DNA of 64,000 nucleotides from Paraburkholderia kururiensis JCM 10599 = LMG 19447. Its GTDB lineage: Bacteria; Pseudomonadota; Gammaproteobacteria; Burkholderiales; Burkholderiaceae. Shown piece after piece: positions 46,372-56,029 of this stretch (positions are counted from its first letter, which is position 1; each line of letters opens with the position of its first letter). Made by a program: the position numbers and the translations under genes. The notes below the pieces were generated by a model. The model worked only from the letters and a program-made list of their open reading frames with translations, had not been told where the DNA came from and searched no databases. The DNA is taken from the NCBI RefSeq assembly GCF_003986935.1, contig NZ_RJZE01000020.1, positions 1-64,000 on the forward strand. Direction: 5' to 3'.

Positions 46372-47565
46372 ATGGAACGCAACCGCGCTGACAGTTCGGG
46401 CACCCCGCCTCCACGCCGCGTGCGCTGGGGTGTGGTGGTTGCTGTGCTGGTGGTGCTCGCGCTCGCCGCGCAAGGTATCTGGTCGCGCCGCGACGCACAG
46501 GCCGCGCTGGAACGCGAAGCCGTGCATGCAAGCCAGTTGAGCGTGGAGGTGGTGCATCCGCAGAAGTCTTCGGCGGGGCTCGATCTCGTGCTGCCCGGCA
46601 ACGTGCAGGCGTTTCTCGATACGCCGGTCTACGCGCGCACGAACGGCTACCTCAAGAAGTGGTACGCGGACCTTGGCGCGCACGTCAAGGCGGGGCAACT
46701 GCTCGCCGAGATCGATACGCCCGAAGTGGACGACCAGTTGCGCGCCGCCCGCGCGGACCTCGCGAACGCCCAGGCCAACTACGCGCTCGCGAAGAGCACG
46801 GCCGACCGATGGATGGGCATGCTGCAAACAAAGTCTGTCTCGAAGCAGGAGACCGACGAGAAAGTGGGCGACATGCTCGCGAAGAAAGGCACGCTCGACG
46901 CCGCGCGTTTCAACGTGGCGCGGCTCGAAAAGCTGCAGTCGTTCCAGAAGGTGCTCTCGCCGTTCGACGGCATCGTGACGGCGCGCAACGTGGACGTGGG
47001 CGCGCTGATCGACGCAGGCAGTTCGGGCGGCCCGGCGAAGGAGCTATTCCACGTCGCGCAGGCGGACCGGTTGCGCGTCTACGTCAACGTGCCGCAGGCC
47101 TACGCGCTGCAGATCAAGCCCGGCGAGAACGCTTTTCTCACATTGACCGAAACCGCGTCGAAGCACTATCCGGGCAAGGTGGTGCGCACCGCGGGCGCCG
47201 TGGATCCGCTGCAGCGCACGATGCTCGTCGAAGTCGACGTGGACAACGCGAACGGCGAGGTGCTGCCCGGCGCCTACGCACAGGTGCATTTCACGCTCGG
47301 CGCAGGCGCTGCGCCGTTCACGGTGCCGGGCAACGCGCTGCTGTTCCGGCCGGACGGCGTGAAAGTGGCCACCGTCGATAACGGCCAGCATGGTCAGCAC
47401 GTAAAGCTCGTCACGGTCACGCTCGGTACGGACTTCGGCACGCGCGTCGCGATTGCGTCAGGGCTCAGCGGCGACGAACAGGTCATCGTGAATCCGCAGG
47501 ATTCGATCGTGGATGGCGCGCCGGTGCGCATCGTCGCAGCGCATGCCACGAAGGCGGCGCAATGA
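46372..47565 (+). CDS. RND efflux periplasmic adaptor (MFP/HlyD family)
   Basis: The 397-residue protein has an N-terminal membrane anchor (about residues 22-40), then the lipoyl/barrel-sandwich motif TPVYARTNGYLKKWYADLGAHVKAGQLLAEIDTPEVDDQLRAARADLANAQ and a coiled-coil hairpin, followed by beta-barrel sequence ending in PGNALLFRPDGVKVATV. It bridges the permease to the outer-membrane channel. It begins 38 bp after the permease and its TGA overlaps the next ATG. Confidence 0.92.
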   Translation: MERNRADSSGTPPPRRVRWGVVVAVLVVLALAAQGIWSRRDAQAALEREAVHASQLSVEVVHPQKSSAGLDLVLPGNVQAFLDTPVYARTNGYLKKWYADLGAHVKAGQLLAEIDTPEVDDQLRAARADLANAQANYALAKSTADRWMGMLQTKSVSKQETDEKVGDMLAKKGTLDAARFNVARLEKLQSFQKVLSPFDGIVTARNVDVGALIDAGSSGGPAKELFHVAQADRLRVYVNVPQAYALQIKPGENAFLTLTETASKHYPGKVVRTAGAVDPLQRTMLVEVDVDNANGEVLPGAYAQVHFTLGAGAAPFTVPGNALLFRPDGVKVATVDNGQHGQHVKLVTVTLGTDFGTRVAIASGLSGDEQVIVNPQDSIVDGAPVRIVAAHATKAAQ

Positions 47566-49133
47566 AGCGGCTGCGCGTTCGCCGGGCAGACGGGCGTGGC
47601 CGCAAGCGGCACACGGTGATTCGTCAACGTGATCGAACTGCTGCACGCGCGGCGCTGGCCGTCGTTCTCGCCGCGACGCTCGCCGCCTGCACGCTGGGCC
47701 CCGACTACGTGCGCCCAACCGCCACGACCGCCGCCAGCTACAAGGAACTCGAAGGCACCGGTTGGCAACCCGCGCAGCCCGCCGACGCGCTGCCGCGCGG
47801 AGCATGGTGGCAGGTTTACCGCGACCCGCAACTCGATGCCCTCGAAGCGAAGGCCGCCGCCGCGAACCAGGATCTCAAAGCCGCCGAAGCGCACTTTCGC
47901 GCGGCACGCGCCAACGTCGCCCAGCAGCGCGCGGCGTTCTTCCCGGTGATCACCGCAGGCGGCGACTACGCACGCACGCGCACCTCGAAGAACGTGCGGT
48001 TCAAATCGACGGCGGGCATGGCGCTCAACGACTACGTCGTGCAGGCAGACGCGTCGTGGGAGCCCGACCTCTGGGGCCGCGTGTCGCGCAGCGTGGAAAG
48101 CGCGAGCGCGAACGCGCAGGCCAGCGCCGCCGACGTGCAAGGCCTGCTGCTTTCCATCCAGGCCGAACTCGCCACGGACTACTTCGAACTGCGCGGGCTC
48201 GACCGCGAACGCCAGTTGCTCGACGACACCATCAAGGCCTACCGTCAGTCGCTCGAACTCACGCAGCACCGCTACGCGGGCGGCATCGCCACCGACGCCG
48301 ATGTGGGCCAGGCGCAGACGCAGTTGCGCACCACCCAGGCCCAGGCTATCGATCTCGGCGTGCAGCGCGCGCAGCTCGAACACGCCATCGCGATACTGGC
48401 GGGCGAGTCACCGTCTGCGTTCTCGCTGCCGGTCGCGCCACTCGCGGCGGTGCCAGTGGTGGCGCCTGCCGGCGTGCCGTCGGCGCTGCTCGAACGGCGT
48501 CCCGACATCGCAGCAGCCGAGCGGCGCGTGGTGAGCGCCAACGCGCAGGTGGGCGTGGCCACGGCGGCATTCTTCCCGAACCTGATTCTCGCGGTGACGG
48601 GCGGCCTGGAAGCCACGGACTACAGCCAGTGGCTTGTCGCGCCCGCGCGCTTCTGGTCGCTCGGGCCCACGCTCGCGGGCACGATCCTCGACTTCGGGAG
48701 CCGCGCGGCGGCGAAGGAAGAGGCCCTGGCGCAGTACGACGAAAGCGTCGCGCAGTATCGGCAAACGGTGCTCACCGCATTCGGCCAGGTGGAAGACAAC
48801 CTCGCGGCGCTGCGCGTGCTGGAAGAAGAAGCGCAAGCGCAGGACGAAGCCGTGACTGCAGCCGAACGCACACTCACGATCGTCTCGAACCGCTACGCGG
48901 CCGGCGCGATCACGTATCTCGACGTGGTGGTCGCCCAGACCACGGCGCTCACCAACGAGCGCGAGGCGGTAGCAATTGCGCGCCGCCGGATGGCCGCGAG
49001 CGTGGCGCTCATCAAGGCGCTGGGCGGCGGCTGGGAAGCGTCGTCGCTGCCGACGGGCGACCAGTTGCTGCATCCCGACAAGGCGGGCAACGCAAACAAG
49101 ACCGGCGATAGCGGCGCGCCGAGGCAAGGGTAA
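47562..49133 (+). CDS. NodT-family outer-membrane efflux lipoprotein
   Basis: The 523 residues contain a lipoprotein signal (lipobox LAAC, Cys43) and two OEP/TolC-like repeats: DPQLDALEAKAAAANQDLKAAEAHFRAARANVAQQRAAFFP and ERRPDIAAAERRVVSANAQVGVATAAFFPNL. These are typical of OprM/NodT channels. A Pro-free C-terminal extension is low-complexity. The ATG overlaps the adaptor's stop, so all three efflux genes form one operon with overlapping or closely spaced genes. Confidence 0.92.
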   Translation: MKRLRVRRADGRGRKRHTVIRQRDRTAARAALAVVLAATLAACTLGPDYVRPTATTAASYKELEGTGWQPAQPADALPRGAWWQVYRDPQLDALEAKAAAANQDLKAAEAHFRAARANVAQQRAAFFPVITAGGDYARTRTSKNVRFKSTAGMALNDYVVQADASWEPDLWGRVSRSVESASANAQASAADVQGLLLSIQAELATDYFELRGLDRERQLLDDTIKAYRQSLELTQHRYAGGIATDADVGQAQTQLRTTQAQAIDLGVQRAQLEHAIAILAGESPSAFSLPVAPLAAVPVVAPAGVPSALLERRPDIAAAERRVVSANAQVGVATAAFFPNLILAVTGGLEATDYSQWLVAPARFWSLGPTLAGTILDFGSRAAAKEEALAQYDESVAQYRQTVLTAFGQVEDNLAALRVLEEEAQAQDEAVTAAERTLTIVSNRYAAGAITYLDVVVAQTTALTNEREAVAIARRRMAASVALIKALGGGWEASSLPTGDQLLHPDKAGNANKTGDSGAPRQG

Positions 49134-49258
49134 CGGGCAACGCGCGACTCCCGCCGCTTCGCGAGGCAGCGCTTCGCGCAACGGTTGCGGGGCTGACGGA
49201 CGCATCCGCGTGATCGGTGTATGGTTGGGCCTTCGTTTGTCTTCTGGATGCTTCCGCT

Positions 49259-50584
49259 GTGACCGCCCCGCCGGAATCCGACCACCGCTCTGCTTCGTCT
49301 GCCTCGTCTGCTTCGTCTGCTTCGTCCGGTTCGGGCGCTTCATCGCCACATCCACGTGCCGCCGTTGACTCGACCTCCGGCTCCGCGCAGCCCTTCCTCG
49401 AACGCGGCACGCGCGCCTACTGGCACGCGAGCCTCGCACTGCTGTTCGCGGGATACGCCACGTTCTCGCTGCTCTACTGCGTGCAGCCGCTGCTGCCCGC
49501 GTTCTCCACGGCGTTCGACGTAAGCCCCGCCCAAAGCAGCCTCGCGCTCTCGCTCTCCACGGCGACGCTTGCGTTCGCCGTGTTCGTGGCCGGCTTCGTT
49601 TCCGAAGGATGGAGCCGCCATCGGCTCATGACCGCGTCGCTGACGGCGTCGTCCGTGCTCACGCTCGCGGTGGCGTTCGTGCCGCAGTGGCATCAGCTGC
49701 TCGTGCTGCGTGCGCTCGAAGGGCTGGCGCTGGGCGGGGTGCCCGCCGTCGCCATGGCATACCTTGCCGAAGAAGTGAACCCGAACGGGCTGGGCCTCGC
49801 GATGGGGCTCTACGTGGGCGGCACGGCGATTGGCGGCATGGCGGGACGCGTCATTACGGGCATCGTCGCGGACCTGCTCGGCTGGCGTGCGGCCGTGGGG
49901 ACGATCGGCGTGCTCGGCATTCTCTCGACGCTCGCGTTCCGTTCGCTGCTCCCACCGTCGCGCCATTTCGTGCCGCGCCGCGGGCTCGGCATCGCGCATC
50001 ACCGCAGCGCGCTCGTGAAGCACTTCGCGCGCCCGGGTCTGCCCGTGCTGTTCTTCATGGCGTTCGTGCTGATGGGTAGTTTCGTCACGCTCTACAACTA
50101 CATCGGCTACCGGCTCATCGCGCCGCCGTACCAGCTCAACCAGACCACCATCGGCGCGATCTTCGTGGTCTATCTGACAGGCGTGATCGCGTCGCCGTTG
50201 TCGGGCCGCATGGCGGATCGCTTCGGCCGCGGACGGGTGCTGATGGCCTGCATCGCCATCATGATTGCCGGTCTGCTGCTCACCATGCTGCATCCGCTCG
50301 CGGCGATCGTGGCCGGCATTGCATGCGTGACGTTCGGCTTCTTCGCGGGCCACGCCGTGGCGAGCGGCTGGGTGGGACGGCTCGCGAAAGAGGCCAAGGG
50401 CCACGCCGCCGCGCTTTATCTGCTCACGTACTACCTGGGCTCGAGCATCGTGGGCTCGTACGGCGGACGGTTCTGGACAGCCTACGGCTGGAACGGCGTC
50501 GCGGCGCTGGTGGGCGTGCTGCTCGTGGTGGGCATGGTGGCCGCGACGTGGTTGCGCGGACGGGAGCGCGTGGGGGCCGCGTAG
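49259..50584 (+). CDS. MFS transporter, YnfM/arabinose-efflux type
   Basis: The protein has about 12 membrane segments. The core begins ALLFAGYATFSLLYCVQPLLPAFSTAFDVSPAQSSLALSLST, the signature of the YnfM-like efflux group, with a second-half NYIGYRLIAPPYQLNQT segment. A GTG at 49259 (VTAPPESDHRS) is preferred over an ATG at 49217 because the earlier region looks like leader sequence. The N-terminal tail has an unusual Ser-Ala-Ser repeat. The substrate is unknown. It is 125 bp downstream of the RND operon and may be independently expressed. Confidence 0.82.
   Translation: MTAPPESDHRSASSASSASSASSGSGASSPHPRAAVDSTSGSAQPFLERGTRAYWHASLALLFAGYATFSLLYCVQPLLPAFSTAFDVSPAQSSLALSLSTATLAFAVFVAGFVSEGWSRHRLMTASLTASSVLTLAVAFVPQWHQLLVLRALEGLALGGVPAVAMAYLAEEVNPNGLGLAMGLYVGGTAIGGMAGRVITGIVADLLGWRAAVGTIGVLGILSTLAFRSLLPPSRHFVPRRGLGIAHHRSALVKHFARPGLPVLFFMAFVLMGSFVTLYNYIGYRLIAPPYQLNQTTIGAIFVVYLTGVIASPLSGRMADRFGRGRVLMACIAIMIAGLLLTMLHPLAAIVAGIACVTFGFFAGHAVASGWVGRLAKEAKGHAAALYLLTYYLGSSIVGSYGGRFWTAYGWNGVAALVGVLLVVGMVAATWLRGRERVGAA
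49289..49333 (+). repeat. 9-bp tandem repeat in the MFS N-terminus
   Basis: Four in-frame TCTGCTTCG-type units and one diverged unit (TCCGGTTCG) encode Ser-Ala-Ser repeats in the cytoplasmic tail. Confidence 0.85.
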
Positions 50585-50927
50585 CGGCTGCGGCAGCGGC
50601 CTGGGTTGACGCCGCGGTTTCGCCGCGTGTGCGTTCGCTTTGGCCCTCACTTCCCCACTCGCATCGCATCAAACGAAAGGCGCCCGTAAGTGTGTACTAC
50701 ACGGTCAAAACGCCGCGCAGCGCACGCCGACGTGCCCCAAGAGGCCCGTCGCAGCGGGCTCCGGGTGCCGCGCGTTGCTCGGCCAGGCACCCCGCTCCAC
50801 GCGAGCGCAGTTCCTACGGTCTCCTATACTGAATTCAGGCAGCCGGGCCGCCCGGACGAGAAATAGCAGACGCGTCGCAGAAGACGCGCCCGCAGCACCG
50901 CTGCCAGTACACGATAAGGAGACGAGC
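50585..50927. other. 343-bp intergenic region
   Basis: No gene is supported. A GTGTA-C-TACAC dyad near 50691-50701 is the only regular feature. Confidence 0.35.
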
Positions 50928-51113
50928 ATGACGCACTACTTCACGATCAGCGACTTCATCCTGCTTATCCCGATGGCGCTTGCCGGTGCCCTCTTTCTGG
51001 GTGCCGTGCCGTGCGCCACGCAGTTGAGGCACAACGCGCTGCGGGTGATCGGTGCGTTGCTTGGCGTCCTGTTCGCGATCGTGCTCGTCGAAGGGCTGCC
51101 TGCGCTCGTGTAG
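50928..51113 (+). CDS. small inner-membrane protein, 61 aa
   Basis: The ATG at 50928 follows a strong AAGGAGA site 6 nt upstream. The protein has two hydrophobic segments, about residues 7-27 (SDFILLIPMALAGALFLGAVP) and 39-58 (VIGALLGVLFAIVLVEGLPA), and is otherwise featureless. No family is recognised. It may be part of an envelope or stress function; nothing in its context decides this. Confidence 0.7.
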   Translation: MTHYFTISDFILLIPMALAGALFLGAVPCATQLRHNALRVIGALLGVLFAIVLVEGLPALV

Positions 51114-51260
51114 CGGCGCGTGGTGACGCGGCGCCGTTGCGCGCTGCGCGGTTGTTTGGTCGGCCGCGCAGTTGCGGCGTCTCACCGGTAAGTTCGCCTG
51201 ATCGTTACCGATGCTTAGTGCTGTAGCGGCGGTAGCGACTGTTGCTGCTGGCTCGGCGGG

Positions 51261-52385
51261 TTATGGCTCCGCATCGGCCAGGTCGGGACCGACGCCCAGC
51301 TGGACGCGTGCGCCCCTCGGTCCACGTAGCTGGCGCAGCGCCGCGCGGAAATAGGGCGTGTCGGCGTTGTCGGTATGGATCGATTGGTTCCGTGCGCCGG
51401 CTTTCACTGCGTCCTCCGTCGTCACTCCCACCGCGTTTTCCCTATCCGCGCCGCTTGCGTGTGCGTCGGACGCATCGTGTCCGGATGCGCGGGCCACAGC
51501 GGGCAGCGCCGTCCACGGCAGCGTCGGGTAGCGGTGGTGCCACTGATGCAGGTGATGGTTCATCAGCAGCACCGGCCAACCGCCGGGCACGCGGAAATTG
51601 CGGGCGCGCCCCGGCTCGCCCAACCCCACGCCGTAGTGCGGCAGGTTGTCGGCAAGCGAAAGCCAGAGCCCGCGCAGATACATCGTCGCGGCAAGCACCG
51701 GCCACCACACGTCATACAGCCAGAACGACGCGCCGTAGAGGGCCAGCGACAGCAGCCAGTCGCGCCGCATGCGATAGCGCCGCGCCGGGTCGGCGGCAAA
51801 GTTGCCGAAGAGCCGTTGCACCTCGGGACCGACCGGTCCTTCCTCGCCTACCGCGCTCAGCACGACAGTGCGCGAAAGTTTGCGCGGCAGGAAGGCCAGC
51901 AGCGGCACCACGAGCTCGCCCACGTAGAGGCCGCCGAACAGCCGCACGTAATACGCGAGCCAGGTGCGCCAGCGGGGCGCGCCGGTTTCGTGGACGTCGG
52001 GACGGTCGTAAGGCTCGCGCGTGAAGCGGTGATGCATCAGGTGACCGAAGCGAACGGTGTCGAACGGCAGCGCAAGCGCGATGGAGAGCGTGCGCGCCAG
52101 CCATTCGTTGAGACCGCGGCGCTTCGTCAACTGACCGTGAATGCCCTCGTGAACAAGGCCCCAGTGCATGGGCGTCAAGAGGATGACGGGCACCATCGCG
52201 GGCACGACGGCGATCAGCGCGGCGGGTCCCCAGATGCGCAGCGCGCATGGCAGCCCGATGAGTTGCACGGCGGCGGCAAGCATCACCAGCGTGGCGAGTG
52301 CGGCATTCGTGCGGACGTCGATCGCGGCGCGCGGCACAGGCGGCCGCTCGCGGCCCGTCGCGGATGCGGCGGCACGGAGGTCCAT
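51261..52385 (-). CDS. membrane fatty-acid desaturase family protein
   Basis: The 374-residue membrane protein has three His boxes of the di-iron desaturase/hydroxylase superfamily: HEGIHGQ (about residues 79-85), HLMHHRF (about 114-120) and HHLHQWHH (about 280-287). There are about five hydrophobic segments and GxW-rich loops. A GAGGAGA ribosome site precedes the ATG. These enzymes introduce double bonds or hydroxyls into acyl chains or related lipids. The C-terminal 65 residues are divergent and low-complexity. Confidence 0.85.
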   Translation of the reverse strand: MDLRAAASATGRERPPVPRAAIDVRTNAALATLVMLAAAVQLIGLPCALRIWGPAALIAVVPAMVPVILLTPMHWGLVHEGIHGQLTKRRGLNEWLARTLSIALALPFDTVRFGHLMHHRFTREPYDRPDVHETGAPRWRTWLAYYVRLFGGLYVGELVVPLLAFLPRKLSRTVVLSAVGEEGPVGPEVQRLFGNFAADPARRYRMRRDWLLSLALYGASFWLYDVWWPVLAATMYLRGLWLSLADNLPHYGVGLGEPGRARNFRVPGGWPVLLMNHHLHQWHHRYPTLPWTALPAVARASGHDASDAHASGADRENAVGVTTEDAVKAGARNQSIHTDNADTPYFRAALRQLRGPRGARVQLGVGPDLADAEP

Positions 52386-52552
52386 CGTTTCTCCTCGGTT
52401 GTCGGCTGCGGGCGAACTTAGCAGCGGCTTATGACAGCGAGAAGAAGCGGAAGAGCGGCGCGGCTCGCATCGTAACGGGTGGTAAGAGACAGGGTAAGAG
52501 TTCCCTCGCGCGGACCGCCGCGGCGCATCTGCCGCTCACTTGAACTCCATTG

Positions 52553-52578
52553 AAAAAGCCGCCTTGCGGCGGCTTTCT
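52553..52578 (-). terminator. intrinsic terminator of the aldo-keto reductase gene
   Basis: AAAGCCGCC (52555-52563) pairs with GGCGGCTTT (52568-52576) around a TTGC loop, with a T-run on the minus strand. Confidence 0.75.
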
Positions 52579-52645
52579 TCGTGTGCGTTGGCGAACGCAT
52601 CAGACCGATGCGGCATACGCACCCGGTACGACGCGTCGAATTTCG

Positions 52646-53689
52646 TCAGACGTGCTGATCGGTTGACGGCTTCTCCCACAGATTCACGCCGCCCTCTACC
52701 GCGTAACGGTCGATCTCCGCGAGCTCCTCTTTCGAGAACTCGATGTTCTTCAGCGCCGCGACGTTCTCGCGCACTTGCTCGGCGCGGCTTGCACCGATCA
52801 GCGCCGACGTCACGCGCCCGCCGCGCAGCGTCCACGCAATCGCCATCTGCGCGAGGCTCTGGCCGCGGCGTTGTGCGATGTCGTTGAGCTTGCGCACGTG
52901 TTCGAGGTTCGCCTCGTTGAGATGGCTCTGCTGCAGCGAGCCGCCGCCCGGCCGGTTCACGCGGGCGTCCTGCGGCACGCCGTGCAGATACTTGTTGGTG
53001 AGCAGCCCCTGAGCCAGCGGCGTGAACGCGATGCTGCCCACGCCGAGCGTGTCGAGCGTATCGAGCAGTTCGTGCTCGACCCAACGGTTCAGCAGGTTGT
53101 AGGCCGGTTGATGGATCAGCAGCGGCACCTTGTGTTCGGCCAGCAGCTTCGCCATTTCGCGGGTCTTCGCCGCGGAGTACGACGAGATGCCCACGTACAG
53201 CGCCTTGCCCTGCTGCACCGCCGTGGCGAGTGCGCCAGCGGTTTCCTCGAGCGGCGTATCCGCGTCGAAGCGATGCGAATAGAAGATGTCCACGTAATCA
53301 AGGCCCATGCGAGCAAGGCTCTGATCGAGGCTTGCCAGCACGTACTTGCGCGAGCCGCCGCCCTGGCCGTACGGACCGGGCCACATGTCCCAGCCGGCCT
53401 TCGACGAGATCAGCAACTCGTCGCGATAGGGCCGGAAGTCGTCCTTGAAGATGCGGCCGAAATTCGTTTCCGCGCTGCCGTACGGCGGGCCGTAGTTATT
53501 CGCCAGATCGAAGTGCGTGATGCCGAGATCGAACGCGGTGCGCAGGATGTCGCGCTGCGTCGAAATGGGCGTAGTGTCGCCGAAGTTGTGCCACAGGCCG
53601 AGCGAGAGCGCCGGCAGTTTGAGTCCCGACTTGCCGCATACGCGGTACTGCATGTCCGAATAGCGTTCTGAAGCTGCTTCGTAGGCCAT
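52646..53689 (-). CDS. aldo-keto reductase, YghZ (GAP reductase)-like
   Basis: At 347 residues it is a full (beta/alpha)8 AKR of the AKR14/YghZ type. Catalytic residues: Asp and Tyr in HFDLANNYGPPYGSAETNFGRI, Lys in ISSKAGWDMWPGPYGQGGGSRKY and His in IFYSHRFD. NADPH-binding features are present near the C-terminus (TSALIGASRAEQVRENV). YghZ reduces L-glyceraldehyde 3-phosphate and methylglyoxal. The ATG at 53689 is used; ATG 53653 is an alternative. Confidence 0.9.
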   Translation of the reverse strand: MAYEAASERYSDMQYRVCGKSGLKLPALSLGLWHNFGDTTPISTQRDILRTAFDLGITHFDLANNYGPPYGSAETNFGRIFKDDFRPYRDELLISSKAGWDMWPGPYGQGGGSRKYVLASLDQSLARMGLDYVDIFYSHRFDADTPLEETAGALATAVQQGKALYVGISSYSAAKTREMAKLLAEHKVPLLIHQPAYNLLNRWVEHELLDTLDTLGVGSIAFTPLAQGLLTNKYLHGVPQDARVNRPGGGSLQQSHLNEANLEHVRKLNDIAQRRGQSLAQMAIAWTLRGGRVTSALIGASRAEQVRENVAALKNIEFSKEELAEIDRYAVEGGVNLWEKPSTDQHV

Positions 53690-53880
53690 TGCCAGGGTCC
53701 TTGAAAGACGGGGAGTAAAAAACGCGGACAGCTATGTTAGCCAATCGCCAGGCGCGCTGCAGGCGCCCACATAGCGGGATATCAGGCGGGACGACCGTGG
53801 ACGCCGCCACGCGCCTCGCCTACACTGCGGCGACGCATTCATCGTGCATTCATCACGCGTTCACCATCGAGGTATCCCAT

Positions 53881-54087
53881 ATGGCAAAAGCGATTTCGAT
53901 CGCGTTGATCGTCGGCGGCGTCGTGCTGCTGTATTTCGGCGGACAGTCGTTTCACTCACTGAGCAACGACATGTCGCGCCTCTTCACGGGTGCGCCAACC
54001 AACAAGACGATCTTTCTGATTGCGGGCGGCGCCGTGGCGCTGCTGGCCGGACTGACGGGCCTGGCTTCGTCGGGCAGGAAGCGCTAG
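53881..54087 (+). CDS. DUF3185-like two-pass membrane protein, 68 aa
   Basis: The protein MAKAISIALIVGGVVLLYFGG... has two hydrophobic helices (about residues 4-20 and 43-61) with a central FTGAPTNKTIFLIAGG motif. This matches the DUF3185 family of small membrane proteins. A GAGGT-like site precedes the ATG. Role unknown. Confidence 0.75.
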   Translation: MAKAISIALIVGGVVLLYFGGQSFHSLSNDMSRLFTGAPTNKTIFLIAGGAVALLAGLTGLASSGRKR

Positions 54088-54222
54088 GCGGGCGGCCGCT
54101 ACCGGCAAGCGCCTGGGGAAGCGCCGCGCGGAGGTCTTGCGCAGCGCGTGTCTACCGGTGCGGCCTCGCGAGGAGCGGCGCTATCCGCCCCGCACTTCAT
54201 GCCGAAAAACCGCAACGAAAAA

Positions 54223-54984
54223 TCAGAACGGCACTTCGGGCTTCGACGCCGAACGCGTGCCCGGCAACGGCACGTTGCTCGCGCCGTGATAGGTGAAGAC
54301 GAGCGAAAACTTCACCCGGTCCGTGAGATTCTTGCCCGCCGAATGCAGCGTGTTGCAGTGGAAAAACACGACGTCGCCGGCCGAGAGCGGCGGCGAGATC
54401 GCGGTCTGGATCAACGCCTGGTTCTCGGGCAGGTCCGAGCGGAAGAATTTCGCCTCGTCGAAGCGATCGGACGTGAACGTCGCGCTGTGCGAACCGGGCA
54501 CGAACCAGAGCCCGCCGTTGTCGACCGTCTCTTGCCCGAGCGCGAGCCACACCGACACCAGATCGTCGCGCTCGAACGACCAGTAGCGCACGTCGCGATG
54601 CCAGCCGGTCAGGCTGCCGTAGGCTGGGTGCTTGGTCATCATGCAGTTGTGATGCGCGCGGGACAGCACGGGTTCTTCGCCGAAGTAAAGCTCCATCCAG
54701 CCGCGAATTTCGGGCGCCGTGGCCCACTCGGCAAAACGCGGATGACGTCCGTACGCGTCGAGCAGACGCCGCACGGTGTGACCGCCGGGCGATTCGCGCG
54801 AGTCCGGCGCGCCGGGGTAGCGCAGGTCGGCCTCGAATTCGAGCGGCGCGGCCGCTTCGATCAACTGCTGTTCCGCAATGCTCTTCAGTTCCGCGCAACG
54901 TTCAGGCGAAACGAGACCCGGAACTACGACGAAGCCGCGCTCGCGCAGCACTTGCACCTGTTCCTTCTTCGAATGGGCTGACAT
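54223..54984 (-). CDS. phytanoyl-CoA dioxygenase (PhyH) family protein
   Basis: The ATG at 54984 (MSAHSKKEQ) gives 253 residues. The double-stranded beta-helix holds Fe(II) ligands HxD in TGWHRDVRYWSFERDDLVSVWLAL and a distal His in CNTLHSAGKNLTDR, with a 2-oxoglutarate-binding Arg nearby in VKFSLVFTYHG. PhyH-type enzymes hydroxylate acyl-CoA or ectoine- and mitomycin-like substrates. No partner genes are adjacent. Confidence 0.88.
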   Translation of the reverse strand: MSAHSKKEQVQVLRERGFVVVPGLVSPERCAELKSIAEQQLIEAAAPLEFEADLRYPGAPDSRESPGGHTVRRLLDAYGRHPRFAEWATAPEIRGWMELYFGEEPVLSRAHHNCMMTKHPAYGSLTGWHRDVRYWSFERDDLVSVWLALGQETVDNGGLWFVPGSHSATFTSDRFDEAKFFRSDLPENQALIQTAISPPLSAGDVVFFHCNTLHSAGKNLTDRVKFSLVFTYHGASNVPLPGTRSASKPEVPF

Positions 54985-55503
54985 GGGACTTCCGCTGTTT
55001 CGGTTTATTGGGTTCGACTCGACGCGCCCGTTGCAGCGACTCAGTGAGCAACGCCGCGGCAACGAGTCATGTCGCGATTGTAAAACGTACGCAAGGGGCC
55101 GGACCGAGGTCTAGCCGACGCGCGCCACTGCTGCGTGGCGCGCCGCACAGCACCAGGGCGGCCGGCGCACCGGCAGGCCGCAAAGGGCGCGATCGTCTGC
55201 GTCAAAAACGCGCACGCTCGCTGTGCGACGTGCGGTCCAAACCGGGATAACACCGACTTTCGACCGTCATGATTCGCGTGTAGCCTGCGCGCATGTCAGT
55301 CGTTGCCGCCGTACCGTTCATTCGCCTGCGCCGCGTCCCGTGGACCGCCCGCGCTCACTACACCCTCTGCGTTCCGCGCCTGCGGACCTTTCCCCGTTTA
55401 TTCGAATCGTGCTGCGCCGCTACCGGCGCTTTCATTGGCATGCTTGCTGCTCGTTTCGCGGCACCGTGCGATGCGCACTTCGAAGTCCGATTTTGCTGAA
55501 ACC
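54985..55503. other. 519-bp divergent intergenic region
   Basis: No convincing gene is found. TGGCATGCTTGCTGC at 55436-55450 has GG and GC spaced as in a sigma-54 promoter, but it is imperfect. Confidence 0.35.
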
Positions 55504-55881
55504 ATGCATACCTTCTTAAGCACTCGCATCAAACGTGCGGCCCTGAAGGCCGCGCGTCCCGCACGTCGTCACGTGATGCGCGCCCTGCGACACCACTCCG
55601 CGCGCACCCGGGCCCTCGCGGGACAACTGCGCGAAACGCGTCCCGTGGACAGCATGCGCGCCTGGTTCAATTCGTTCTTTTCCGTGCTGCGCGTACGCAC
55701 CGGCGCTCGCCACTTCTCGCTGCGCACGCTGCTCTATCGACCGGACACGCCGCTGCGCTCGCTGAGCGCACCGCGCCCGTCGCACTCGTCGTCCCAACAC
55801 GCCGCGAGCGGTAGCTACAGCCGTCGCCCGCGCCGCATGGCCGCTGCGAGCGACGGCTGGTTCGCCTTCGCAGCGCGATAG
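55504..55881 (+). CDS. possible small basic protein, 125 aa
   Basis: The open frame begins MHTFLSTRIKRAALKAARPARRHVMRALRHH and is very rich in Arg and His, with no recognisable family. It could be a real DNA- or RNA-binding protein, but in GC-rich DNA such basic frames occur by chance. It precedes the convergent metK gene by about 150 bp. Weak support. Confidence 0.3.
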   Translation: MHTFLSTRIKRAALKAARPARRHVMRALRHHSARTRALAGQLRETRPVDSMRAWFNSFFSVLRVRTGARHFSLRTLLYRPDTPLRSLSAPRPSHSSSQHAASGSYSRRPRRMAAASDGWFAFAAR

Positions 55882-55945
55882 CGGCCACTGCGCTCCGTGA
55901 AAAAACGAAGCCGTTAAAACCGGCACCGCAAGACAAAGGCCCAAA

Positions 55946-55980
55946 GAAAAACCCCGCCCGGCTCGACGCCGGACGGGGCT
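55946..55980 (-). terminator. intrinsic terminator of metK
   Basis: A long stem (CCCCGCCCGGC with GCCGGACGGGG, one mismatch; 55952-55962 with 55968-55978) is followed on the minus strand by TTTTT. It lies about 50 bp after metK. Confidence 0.75.
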
Positions 55981-56029
55981 CTTCACTGCTTCATGCACCA
56001 CGCGGCTTTCGCCGCGCGGTTTTATCCGC

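Noticed and set aside
50928..51113. Type I toxin peptide
   Set aside because: The small hydrophobic protein has a strong ribosome site but no antisense RNA or toxin-family sequence is visible; it is simply a small membrane protein.
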